NCBI GenBank assembly: GCA_018350325.1
Contig: JAEVLN010000008.1
Location: 1,860,001-1,924,000 of the forward strand
Direction of reading: 5' to 3'
Source: Globodera rostochiensis
Taxonomy: Eukaryota > Nematoda > Chromadorea > Rhabditida > Heteroderidae
DNA: 64,000 bases
Shown: positions 46,931-58,447 of the stretch, piece after piece
Numbering within the stretch: position 1 is the stretch's first letter
How the letters are laid out: each line of letters starts with the position of its first letter
Program-made: the position numbers and the translations under genes
The notes under the pieces: model-generated
What the model was told of the DNA's origin: nothing
Seen by the model: only the letters and a program-made list of their open reading frames with translations
Databases searched by the model: none

Positions 46931-48192
46931 TCAATTTTTTAATGCCATTTTCTTCACCAGTCCCAACACTTTTCGAAGCAGTTCAGCGGGAATTGGCACC
47001 ACATAAGTGTGATTTCGATAGGTGGAAATGCGGGCCAGAGTTTGCAGGAAGCGCAAATGGATGGCAACGGCGGATCCCGAGAGATGATCGGCTGCGTTCC
47101 GTAAGGAACCGGATGCCTGAGGGTTGTTGGGTGGCGCGGTTCCCATGTCATCAATTTCCTCACGTTCAATTCGCCCTCAGCACTCACAACCCTCGCGCTC
47201 GCCCCCCTGGCCGCCTCCGCTTCAACTGCCAACGCCCTGAGGAGGCCCTTCGGCAACCGGATGTCCTTCAGCTCCACCCTCTCCACTTTTATGCCCCAGG
47301 GGGTTGTTCCTAAGGGACATTCCGTTTAATTAAAGGTGGACTGAACTAATTGCCCCCGCACTCAACCAACAGGTGCCACCACTCACTGACCTTCATCCAG
47401 CATCTTCTAAACATCGAAGCATTTGTCTTGTGACAGCATTGACTGCCTCTACCTGGATAACCTTGGAGATGCCTTCCCTCTCCAACATTATTTCCGTCAG
47501 CGTTCTCGTCCCCAGAATGTTCCTCAGCGTCGTTTGGGCAAGTTGCTTCGTGCTCAGAGTCGAGTCCATAATGCACGAGATGGCCGCAACCGGATCGCTG
47601 GTGCGGAAATATACGGCCGCATCGACAGAAACGGTCACCGAATCTTTAGTCAACATCTCCTGAAAAGAATGATTATTTCGTCATTCTAAAAGACTGAAGG
47701 GTTTGCCTGAGAAGGAACATCGTAAGACCTTACGCGGAGGTCAACCTGGGTGTGCTGGTCGATGAAAGGGAGCAGGAAGACTATTCCTGGCCCTTTTGGT
47801 GACCCTTCAAGCAATCGTCCAAGTCGAAAAACAACCTAATGGTGGTAAGTGACAACATTAATCAGGGAGGGCACCCATACGTCCTTGATTTGAATAAGAT
47901 GTCCTTAAAATCAACATATTTGTCCTTGAACTCCTCGCCTTTCTCTGTTATTAACCAATGTCTGTGTGTTAAAACCGACCATTCGCTTGTATTCGTGAAC
48001 AATTTTGACGCAGAAGAAAAGCGAAAACGGAAAAGTGAACAAAAAGAGAAGCCACGCGAGTAAAATGATGACATAATAATTAAAATTGAGTAGAGAGGCC
48101 TGGATTTGAGGAGAGAGGGCCGCCGCATCAGCGCCAAATCGGGAATGAAGACGAAGCTTATAGAATTTGCTGTTGGACTTGGCAATTGGCAT
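46931..48192 (-). CDS. Stomatin-family (SPFH/PHB) membrane protein
   Basis: Stomatins form a hairpin in the inner membrane leaflet and regulate ion channels. Exons 48192-47980, 47835-47707, 47659 to about 47400, about 47309-47190 and about 47142-46931. The hydrophobic hairpin is [20 protein letters not shown], followed by [11 protein letters not shown]. The PHB domain runs [20 protein letters not shown], then [68 protein letters not shown] and [19 protein letters not shown]. The C-terminal piece [20 protein letters not shown] with [14 protein letters not shown] matches the oligomerisation region. The second intron starts with GC (GCAAAC after 47707). The join near 47400/47309 was not resolved in phase. 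Nematode relatives include MEC-2 and UNC-1; which one this matches was not determined. Confidence 0.93.
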
Positions 48193-48939
48193 TATCTGAC
48201 CTAAAATTCATTCAATTTTTGCGGGTTGTGCCCGTCTTTCTATGAATGCCATTTTAAATGGGAGGGCCTTTTGTGGTTGTTGCTCTCCTTCCCCCCCCCC
48301 CAACCCCCCCCCCCCCCACCCCCCCCCCCCCAACCCCAACTCGCTTTCCGTCGCTTTCTCTCTATTTTTTAGACAATTCCAAATTCCCTTTGTCTTCTTT
48401 TCCATCTATTCTCTCCCAAAGTTTGACTTCTTTCCTCAAAAATAAGTGCGAATTTGTCGGAGAAAACAGAAAAGGTTGACAAAACCTTCAAAGGGATAAG
48501 TCAATGAGTTGGATGACTTTTAGAGACAAAAAGCTAAAATGGGAGATGGGGCCAAGTAACCCAAATAAATAATTATATGCCATGTCGATGAAAATCAGAA
48601 GTGCCAGTGGAAGTTGAAGAGAAGTGGCGGCAGATAAAAGTATGTACAAATTTATGCATATTTAAGAGTCGACAGAAAGTTGGGGTAAACGACTGGGAGG
48701 GAGGGAGGGGGGGGGGGCAACTTGCACGCATTTGTCATTTATATTGTTTTGCATCGTTTTTGTGAATTAGTGAAGAGAAATTTAATAAAAGAAATTTGGC
48801 TTCAGGGGGGTTATAGGCGGCCATTGGGGGGGGGGTATAGGGGGCCACTCGGAGGAGGGAGAACTAATAGTAAGGGGGGGGGGGGGGAGCCACTGGGGGG
48901 GGGGGAGCAGCACTAATAGTAAGGGGGGGCTAAACTCCA
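48193..48939. other. intergenic with C- and G-rich tracts
   Basis: C runs at 48290-48330 and G-rich repeated units at 48700-48925 (GGGGGGCCACT and ACTAATAGTAAGG spacers, two copies each). No gene. Confidence 0.6.
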
Positions 48940-49242
48940 ATGACAAAACATTGTTTGGAATGTTTTGCTTCTGCTGATGGGATAACTCATGGGGAAAGGC
49001 GACGAAATGCCCGGGAGAGCGGAATAAATGAATGGACACGGAAGGAAGCGATAAAACAACGAACCAAACTATTTAAAAAATGGGAAAGAAATGGCAATTC
49101 GAAAGAGCACATGAATAGAATGAATAATATTGATGTTAGAGCTCGGAATTTTGAAAAAGCCGGTCGATTTTTGGGATTAGCCGGAAAAATCCCCACTGAT
49201 ATGAGCCAAAGCTCATCAGAGCTGGATTCTTGCTTTATGTAA
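48940..49242 (+). CDS. Weak single-exon candidate, 100 aa, basic
   Basis: An ATG frame of 100 codons, rich in Arg, Lys, Asn and Glu (ARESGINEWTRKEAIKQRTK). Composition is protein-like and the frame is uninterrupted, but there is no domain, signal peptide or supporting splice site. It may be chance or a decayed exon. Confidence 0.25.
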   Translation: MTKHCLECFASADGITHGERRRNARESGINEWTRKEAIKQRTKLFKKWERNGNSKEHMNRMNNIDVRARNFEKAGRFLGLAGKIPTDMSQSSSELDSCFM

Positions 49243-50458
49243 AACCTAAAATTAAAAACTTTAAAAGCAACGAACTTTTCCAGACAATTTGCTTTTTGTC
49301 CTATTTAGCGTTTTTTGCCTAAGGCTTCGTTTAATGAGTGCCACTTCAGTTTTGGCTTTTCAATCTTTCCGCTGATTACGCAAATCTCTTCAGAGGGCAA
49401 TTGGCTGACGACTTAAAAGAGACGTCCGTCCACTCACTTTCATTCATCGCCCTCTCCCCCTCCCTAAATGTACCGTAAGATTTACAACTTACGATAGATG
49501 ATATTCGGCATAACTTCCAAAAGCTCAGAAATGGCACATAAATAATTTGTGCTTAAATAATTGTCTCATTTAGGCACAAAGTCCCGCCGTTCGTCCCCAA
49601 ATCTTTCTCTCTTTCAAACTTTTCTTTCCGTTCTTTCACTTTATGAAGGGCGCATTTCCCCCCCCCCCCCTTTTATTATCCTTTATTACTTTTATTTTCT
49701 TCTTTATCCTTTTTTTGAATGGCCTAATGAAATTGTTGGCGGATTGGTCGCCTCGTTGTGTTTGTTTTGTGCAGTTTTGAATTGATTTTGCTGCAGAGAA
49801 AGGTAAGGCGGCACGGCAAGCAAATTCTCTCTAATTAACCCGTCACAGAAATAATGGCAATAATTTTAGCAAAATGATTTAACGAGAAAACAAAAGTATT
49901 TTCCCCACTTTAACCTATGGTTCATTGAATTTAGCTAAAGAATCGCTCCTCCATTCCCTCCCTCTTCTCTTTCGTATTTTTGTCCTGCTTAATTTTGGAG
50001 GCTAATCCGATTCCGGGGAATGGCCCCCCCCATCCTTTCCGCCGTTTCCAACAAACTTTGGGATGACTGTGCACATTTATTTATTCAAAATTGTGAAATG
50101 TGAGTAAGAAAGCGTCGTAATGCATCACATAAAAAGACGCTATTGGCAGTCAGACTTTTATCATCTCTTTTTTCTTCTTTATAATATTTGTCATTCAGTG
50201 GAAGACAAAATAAATTCGCTTTTTGGTTTTTAAAAAAGAAAACAATTTCTCATTATTCAATTTTGCTTTATTTGGTCGTCCAATAAATGGGAACAGTTCA
50301 CAGCAACAGCAAAGATGAGAGCAAAATGTCGCTTGCCGATCGACGTTACCGCGTCAGCGCCTCAAAAGGTGTGGGGGGGGGGGGAGTCTCTGTATTCGGA
50401 CGATGAAAGACGAAACGTTCTCTGATGAATTATAAAATGTTGTTCAGTTGCAAATGCG
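49243..50458. other. intergenic, no gene seen
   Basis: AT-rich DNA with a poly(C) run near 49659-49670 and poly(G) near 50373-50383. No coding frame supported; the globin promoter should lie near its end. Confidence 0.5.
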
Positions 50459-53053
50459 ATGCAAAGAAGTAGTACACGGAAGTTGGGAAGTGTTGCGGTG
50501 GAAGTACAGCAGGGGGAAGGAAGTCGGGCGTCGATGTCGGACTCGGCGAATCCGATTTGGAGCCAAGCTGAGGGGCTTGGCGACGAATTTGAGGTTGGGG
50601 AGCAGTATCAGCAGCAACAGGGGGACATCGTTGAGAACAATCGCCAGCAGCAAATGAGAGAGTGAGTGGATTTTAGGCGCTTATTTATTTACCGTCAAAA
50701 ATACCAAATTCCTCACTTCAATAGGCCAATCAATCGTCAACGATCCCAGACACTGCTTCATTTCCCATTGTCACGAACTGAGAATGCTGCTAATGTAACC
50801 ATTTTGTTGACTCGAACTCAACGCGTGCTCATTGAGAACAGTTGGAAAAGAGTCAAGAAGGTGAAGAACAGATTGGCATTTTCTTAGATTTTGGAACCAT
50901 AATTAATTAAAAATGCCGCGTCAAATCCTCTCGTTCTTTTCATATTATCTCTGATTCGATCTTTGTGAGTGTTAGTAGGAGGGGAGAAGCTGTCGAGTCC
51001 AGGTTAATTTCAATGGCCCCCGTGAGGAATGCCTGCTGGAATGGAGATGAAGTCCAAAGTGGGGATCGTACCGGAACAACCAAATTGTTTATTGCTTAAC
51101 CTTCGCACTTCTGCATTAATAAAGGCTGCCGTGGAGGGGGGAATGGGCGCGAAAGTGTTTCACAATGTGCTTGTTGCCCAGCCGGACATGAAGCTGCTCT
51201 TTGGGTTGGAAAAAGTTCCCCAGGGTAAGTGAAGGGGCCGGCCACCGGTCCGAAACCATCCTCCAATAAATCCGTGCGGAAACCGTTGAAAGGAACCTTT
51301 TTCTTAGCTAACCAATCAAACAATTTGTGTCATTCAAATTCATTGTCTTTAAACTCTGTTCGATCCATTCGAACGGCACAATTAAATTTTCCAAATCCCC
51401 CCCCCCCGGGGGTGCAAATGGCCGGAGGTGATAAAAGAGTCTTTCATTGATCGATCCCTTTGACTGTTTGCCTGATTCCCCTCAGGTCGTCTGAAGTACG
51501 AAGGCCAATTCCGTCGGCACGCTGGACTGTTGAACCGTACATTAGAATATGTAATAAAGAATGTGCAGTACACAGACAAATTGGGGCAGCACTTTAGGGT
51601 AAAAAACTAAAATAAAAGGAAAAGCCGTAATAAAAAACATCAATAATTAAGGCACTTGGCAAGAAACATTGTCAAATGAACGGAGGTCGAGCGTTTCCAA
51701 CCAATTATTGGGACACGTTTCTGGAGTTTCAGTCCGCCCTCTCAATGTTCTCTCATTTAGTCAATTCAGATGCATTCTGCAGTCCGTGCTCGAGACGGAC
51801 GGCTCCATCAGCGGTCGGTACCACCGGTGTCGTGAGGCGGCACTTGCTTGGCGTAATCTGGTTGGCCTTGATTTTCGTTCTGTTGTTTTTTCATCGACAG
51901 TTTCCATTTGGATCTCATTCATTGTCCAACAAATGCGTCGAGGCTTTGACGATGAGCGATTGATGCGGAAACGCTTTTCGGCTTCGTTGATGGGACTACG
52001 AGGGGCCACATTGAGAGGAGCCTACAATTGTGCTGGGATTATGCCATCGCTGAGGGAGACTTCCGGTCGGTCATAAATTAATGGCTAATATTCCGTTATC
52101 AAATAAAGGTAATTATGGTTGACAGGCCGACCTTGCCCATCACTGGTCCACCACAGCCACGGGTCCATGGGTTCGCTGGAGATGATGTCCGGCTTGAACA
52201 ATCCCCACACTGGTCACTCTCACAATCCGCAGCGAGGGCGTGCAGTATCAACAGTTTCGCCACAAATTATCCAACTGCAACAGAATTGGCATCAACCAAA
52301 CACAACAAATTCCAATCGGGAATGCAAAATGAGTGAGAAACGACCATTATATTTAAATTTTTGAGCTTCTCTTTTTTTACAATTTTGAAATAATTCCAAA
52401 AGAATAAAATAATAAATAATTAATCAAAAACATTTGTGTCACACGCAGACGATCGACTTCAGCCGCGGACTGATGCCTCTTCAGCAAGAAGTGCTTCGTG
52501 GTGTGCTGAAGTGACTGACGATGAGTTTCGGCGGCTTCAATTGAGTGATCGCACTCCAAGAAGGGTAACTCGCAGTGAATTGATCATTGACGACAAATGT
52601 GAAGAAGCTTTCTACACTCCAATGACGTCATTGAGGAGTGATCGGATCAAACCAAGAGAATGTTTGTTTTATTAGCTTCAATGCCAATGATCATTCAGCT
52701 CCCCTCCTCCCCCGCTAGGCTCGTCCACTCGCCGCCGTTCTCCCAGTCGTTCCTGCTCTCCATCCCCTCACATCTTTTCCACTGTTCAACTTCTGTTGAG
52801 CAGCGTCAGTTCCGAACCCTTCGAGGGCGGCAGCACAGCGTCCGAGCGGACGCTGTCGTCGTCGGAGCTTCCGAACGACGGCCAGAATCAACCACAAGCA
52901 CGGCACTCCTTCTCCGAAATTGCCAACGAAAAGGAAAGAATGGCCGCATTTGAGGCGTCCAAACGGATGTTGGGGATGGCGCAGAAGAAGAATCAGCTGC
53001 AAGTCGCCGGAGGGGACTGTCCAGGACAACCGAGACGCCTTTCTGCAATATGA
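50459..53053 (+). CDS. Globin with long C-terminal extension
   Basis: A haem-binding fold in the middle of a larger protein. The N-terminal extension is acidic and Gln-rich (EFEVGEQYQQQQGDIVENN). The globin begins TRTQRVLIENSWKRVKK (helix A), then GGMGAKVFHNVLVAQPDMKL and LFGLEK (B-D), FRRHAGLLNRTLEYVIKNVQ (E), and LGKKHCQMNGGRAF-TNYWDTFLE carrying the proximal-His-like His. A later helix is ALAWRNLVGL with FIVQQMRRGFDDERLMRKR. About 300 further residues follow, Ser- and Arg-rich (HSHGSMGSLEMMSG, DEFRRLQLSDRTPRRVT, RRRSPSRSCSPSP, ANEKERMAAFEASKRMLGMA), ending at 53053. Around ten exons. Nematodes have many globins with such extensions, often neuronal or redox-sensing; the role here is not determined. 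The start at 50459 is the second of two close ATGs. Confidence 0.85.
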
Positions 53054-53319
53054 CGATGACGAGATCCAGCAGTAGAATGAATTGTTCCAGAACTTTTTTG
53101 GTCATTGTTTGGGAGACTTCAGCACAATAAAGCAGTTTTGGGAATTATCATTTGAAGTTTGGCATTGTTCGAAGTATTAACTAATTATGTTCTGCAAATG
53201 GACTAATAAAGCAGAAAAAGAAAGAGACGAGACAAAGAGTTATTGTTACGCCACAATTACATTGTTTTTACGCGTCAGTGCAAAAATTTCAATGTTTGGT
53301 CACTTTTGGATTTTCCGAT

Positions 53320-54769
53320 TTATTGATGATGGTGATGAAACTTCTTCAAGCGTCGATAGCCACTCGGTTGTTGCGGCTGTGGCTGTGGAGGCGGTTGTAC
53401 TGGGGTGGGGGCGTATGAAGCAGCTGCGGATTCTGATGTCGCCGCAGGCGGCGAAGATGGAACGGGCAAAGGAATTTCCACTGCTGGTGCCGGAGCAGGG
53501 GCCGGGGCCGGACTAGGGTATGCCATTGTTGCTGCTGGCGCCGTTGGGGCTGGTGCTGGGACAGATGCGGGGTATGCAGCTGCTGGAGCAGGTGCTGGAG
53601 CTGGTGGCGTGACTGGGGCAGGTGCTGGCGCGGATTCCTGTGCTCGTTCGGCCCCATATTTGCCTGCGCCACCAGACTGCTGGAAGTGGCTGGCTGCAGG
53701 AGGTGGCGAATACTCCCTGAGCATTTGTTCCCCAGTACGAGGCGGGCAAGGACAGTATTCAGCTGTTAAAATGTAAAGAATGATTTACTTTAAATAGATC
53801 ACAGTCTAACCGTCAGATCCGGGTTCGCCACGAATGCCATGGTGTCCAAACTGACCAGGAGCACCTGGCTGACCGGGTTGACCCGGAGGGCCTTGGGGGC
53901 CAACAGCACCAGGCGGACCAGGTGCCGAAAAACTGATTAGAAATAATATCTGCAATGCTGTTTATAAATGCTTCAACTCACGCTGCGGGTTGACCGGATT
54001 GTCCAGGAGAACCTGGCGGACCTCTCGGTCCTTTTAGTCCTGGCATCGGTGTCCCATGCAGCCCAGGCTGACCGGGTTTGCCTGCAGCTCCTTGTTCTCC
54101 GGGATTCCCGAATGGTCCTTGATCTCCAGCGGCTCCTGGTGGTCCGAAGCCTCCATTCTGTCCCATTCTTCCAGGCATGCCGGCCTAAATTTAAGCAAAA
54201 TACCTTAAATTGACTGAGTTTTTTTGTCTTACCATTCCAGTTTGCCCTGGCGGACCGGGTGGTCCTAAGGGACCGGATGCTCCAGGAGGTCCGGCCTGAC
54301 ATTTCACGCAGTTGGACGGATGCGCACCTTCTCTGGCTGCGCCGAGCGCTGATTGACCGGCTAGTCCTGGTTGTCCCGGCGTTCCCTCCTCTCCGGGAAT
54401 GCCGGCCTGCCCCTTGGGTCCTGGCGGCCCTGCCGCACAGTTATTTGGTTGTCTTCCGCAATTGCACTTTGACGATTGTGCCGATTTTGGCAGTGCCGAC
54501 ACCGAAGAGGCTTCAGATGCCGGTCCGTAACCAGAATTTTGTCTCCGAATGCGCGTCACTTCACCAGCAACTTCGTCTTCCATCATCTTTTTCCATGCAT
54601 CGTCAGCGATTCCCTTGAATTCGCCCAAATCAGCTGTTATCTCCTCGTAGAGAATGTTCAAATCTCGGAAGAGAGATGCCACGACGAAAAGCGCGGAAAC
54701 GCAAAAGAGTCCACAGACGCCGATGGTTAACGCGATCAAAGTGCCCGAAGAAGAATATTTGGGGGTCAT
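53320..54769 (-). CDS. Cuticle collagen with Pro/Ala tail
   Basis: A secreted structural protein of the exoskeleton. It starts at 54769 with MTPKYSSSGTLIALTIGVCG and a hydrophobic signal anchor, then the nematode cuticle-collagen N-domain (about residues 10-60). A subtilisin-type site precedes the mature chain (VTRIRRQ). A Cys pair (CNCG) and several Gly-X-Y blocks follow: AGPPGPKGQAGIPGEEGTPG, ASGPLGPPGPPGQ, GFGPPGAAGDQGPFGNPGEQ and GPRGPPGSPGQSGQ, plus one at 53935-53812 with QPGAPGQFGHHGIRGEPG. Exon breaks lie near 54235/54185, 53980/53935 and 53812/53762. The end is unusual: about 110 residues of Pro/Ala repeats (APAPAPAPAVEIPLPVP) and a basic, His-rich tail (YRRLKKFHHHHQ). Confidence 0.95.
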
Positions 54770-55834
54770 TTTGGGATGTGAATGGACAAATGCGACCAGC
54801 AGAAGTGGAGGGGCCGCTTAAATACGCACAGTTGGGCATCCGCCGAGGCGATATCCTGAGAACAGGAATTATAAGAGATTAACTAAAAGAGAGGAGAAAG
54901 CCGCTGATTGATGGCGAATGATTGACGCTCGATTTGGCGGAGGGGCTAAATGCCACAATTCCCGTCTGTCCGTCCGGTTTAAACTAACAGTCGGTGGCTG
55001 CCGTTCACAATTCCATATGATTAACTCTGATCGAAAGATCCAATCAGTCGGAATTGGCTCCAGACTGGTTTTTGTCCATCACATTGCTTTTTAAACAAAT
55101 CATTAAATAAAAAATTCTATGAACTTTTACAATGACGAATTTTAGTGCCGGCAACTTTGAAAGCTATTAATGAATCATTCGAAAGTTTAAGTTGGCCATT
55201 TTGTTTGTGTTTATTCGATCAACACGAATTCAACCATAAATAAAAAGGTTAGCAGTAGAAAATTAGCTTCACCAATTCGGGAAAAGCCAATAAAAGGAAT
55301 TGGAATTTGCATAAAACATTTTGTCTTCCCCCCTCCCCTCTCCCCCGCCCTTTCCGTCTTTTCCGCGCCCCTCTCAATCTTCTTCGGCTATGTGTTCAGT
55401 GTTTTGTGATTTGTTTGCTCAGCACTCACTCACTCACTCAACATGGCTGGTATATTGCTTAGGCGTCGAGATCATGCAGAAAAACGGGGGGGGGGGGGGG
55501 GGTTCCCATTGCAACAGGTCCCCCCCCCCTCCCCCCCCCCTCCCCCCTCCTCCCCCCCCTCTATCCTCCCCTCAACAACCTGCGAATTCCCAACGAATGT
55601 CCACCCATCTCCAACTCAGTCAGTCCATTTCAGTCGCATCAACCGGAAAAGAAGGCGAATACTCTGCGCACCGCCTCCCATTCCGTCATCGTCCGGCTTT
55701 GCTCCTTTTGCACTTCCTCTCACAAATTTGTTGCTTTTCGTGTTCATCTTTCCCTTCCCCCCTCCCTCCCCCTCCCCCCACCACTTTCTCCAAACTCGCA
55801 GTTTATCCCGAGGATTGTTTCAGCCTCAAATGCG
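54770..55834. other. divergent intergenic region with C-rich tracts
   Basis: Promoter space for the collagen (-) and the LDL-receptor-type gene (+). Homopolymer G and C tracts at 55487-55562 and C/T-rich sequence around 55320-55380. No gene. Confidence 0.5.
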
Positions 55835-58403
55835 ATGTTCTCCGATGAGAGTTGCCTCAGCTCCCTTCTCTTTCCGCTGATTTTGCTCTTTTCCTCTTCG
55901 AAAGTGTTTCTGAATGGCGCCCTATTGGCCAATGTCCAGCCGAGGGTCAATTCGATCAATGCCTTTCATTCGGCCATTAATCAGCTGGAACCGAGCATAC
56001 CAAATTATTGCAACGAGTCCAAATTGATCGAACAGTCCGGTCTTATCCGAGCGCCTATGGGCCAATTTCTCGGATTCCCTTGCAGGTTGGTTATTCACAC
56101 ACATTGTACATAAATATAAAAATGTCATTCAAATAACTTTATATATAAAACTAATTTAGCAACGAATTTTACCATTGTCGATGGCAAAGCGACGGTTACA
56201 GGACCTATAAAAAGAACTGCCGAACGGGTGAGGAGAGATCCGGATGGGCTATAAAATTACTCTTTTTACCCGGTAAAAGGACTCGTTTACGATGTTGTTG
56301 GCACACAAAACTGTAACTACGACTACAATGTGAAGGGATGCGCGATGGGTCCATCCGGAGGAGGAGGAGGAGGAGGAGGTGCAGGGATTGTGAGGGCATT
56401 TGGGCGGTTAGAAGTTGAGACCGCAATTTGCATTCAATCAAGATTTCGTTCAAATTTCTCGAGATTCAGAAGTCTCGACGAGATCTCTCATATCGATCCG
56501 TTTTCTAGGAGGGCATTTGGATGGGTTAGGATGGCATTTTATGAAAAGGGAGGGCCCCTTGGATATTAAAGTAATGTGCGTTTGAACTGAAAACAAATTT
56601 GACAGCGACTAATTGTACGTCGAAGGACTTGTTCGAGTGTCCGCTGTCGGAAGATTGTGTGCCGTTGTCGAAGAGATGTGACGGCAACTACGATTGTGTG
56701 CTGGAGGAGGACGAGCAAAACTGTCGTTAGTCCACCCACCCAAATGGACAATAAATCGGGAAGGATATGCTTTCTTTTAGCGATGTGCAAGCCAACTCAT
56801 TTCCCATGTGTCGTCTCAGAACAATGCATTCCGGTGAGGGGGGGGGGGGAGCAAAAAGAACGCGGATTTAAACGAGTCTCAGTCCGGTTTTGACCTCAAA
56901 GTCCACTCATTATACTATCGTGTTCATTCTTTAATATACAAATTAGCTTGGCCAACGTTGCAACGGCGTCAAAGAGTGTCAGGACGGAACGGACGAATTG
57001 GAGTGTGAAAGTCGGTCATTGAAATGGAATCTCACGCGAATAAACAACCAACTGATCCCTCACAGATTGTGGAGCTGGAAAATTTCTGTGCAGAAAATCG
57101 GGAAAATGCATTGCGGCAAAAGAACGCTGCGATGGATTTGCGCAGTGCCCACACGGTGATTAATTGATTGAGTGACTGACGCATTAAGCATTTGAAAATA
57201 CCGACTTTTTTGATCAAAAGTTCGATTCATTGGGAGGTTTGTTGGTTTTTGATCGATCAATGTTCAAGGTGAGGATGAACAATTGTGCAAGAAAGCACGA
57301 ATCATGCTCGGGCCGAGAATGTTCGTTTGCGAGAGTGGCAAACATCAGATCCCACAACAAAATGTGTGCGACGGCGTTGTACACTGTCCGGATGATGCAT
57401 CGGACGAAAAATATTGCCAACCGCCGGTCAAAACAGCAACAGAGACACTGCGACCGATGGGAGTGAGGACAATGCCAAGGTGGGCGGGCATTGCAGTACT
57501 AATTAGTTTGCTGTATCCATCCCCCTTTTTGAGTCCTGGCGAAAGCTCCAAAATATCTTTTCGAGCTTCTGTTTCAAAAATAAAAGCCTAAATGGGACTG
57601 TCAGTTGAGGGGTGGGTAGGGCATACGGTACGATCGGAATGTACGGTGGTGGGAGTCGTTTTGTGTAAAAATCTTTGGAATCGCTTGTTTTTATTCGCAG
57701 TCCCAACGCTCCTCCAAATCAGCTCGCCACTCCCGCAATTGAAACGTCCAAAATAGCATTTGATCTTCCGGCCGCTGTGCCTCAACATCAACAGCGACAA
57801 CAGCAGCAAATGGGCACAATAAAACAGCAGCAGGAACCGTGGACTGATGGTGGAGACGACAGAATTCCAGGGAGTGATGGAAGGGCAAAACAGCATCAGC
57901 AGCAGCAAAATGTGCGTCGTTGTATTAGGCTAAGCATGCAAATAAAAGTCATTCGTCGTTATCACTCATTCTTTAGCCTCCTTCACTTACAATACCAGAC
58001 ATTGTCGGCCATGGCGGTGAAGCCACCTATCCAATTTTAAACTTCGGGCCTATAAGGAAAGCATCAGAACAAGGGAGTTCGAAGATACAAGAAGCAATGG
58101 TGAGGATGAGAGACGCCCCCGGCGGAAGGGCACTTTTTGATGGCATCAACCAGAAGCAGATAATGACCAGCCAGCAAAACATGAACAACAACGGGACCAA
58201 TCGGCTGATGGTGGAAGTGCCAAGGGAACGGAAGCCTCAGGAGAACAAAAGTGTGCAGCCACAGCTTCTAAAGCAGCAGCAGCAGCAGCAGGTGGAGGAG
58301 GACAGGGCAAAGACTTTGGTGGAAGGCGACTTCCTGGCGGGGGTGTGGAATGGAAGCGTACTCCAACAGCAACAGCAGAACAATCCATACGCCGATGAGT
58401 GGT

Positions 58404-58447
<44 letters not shown>

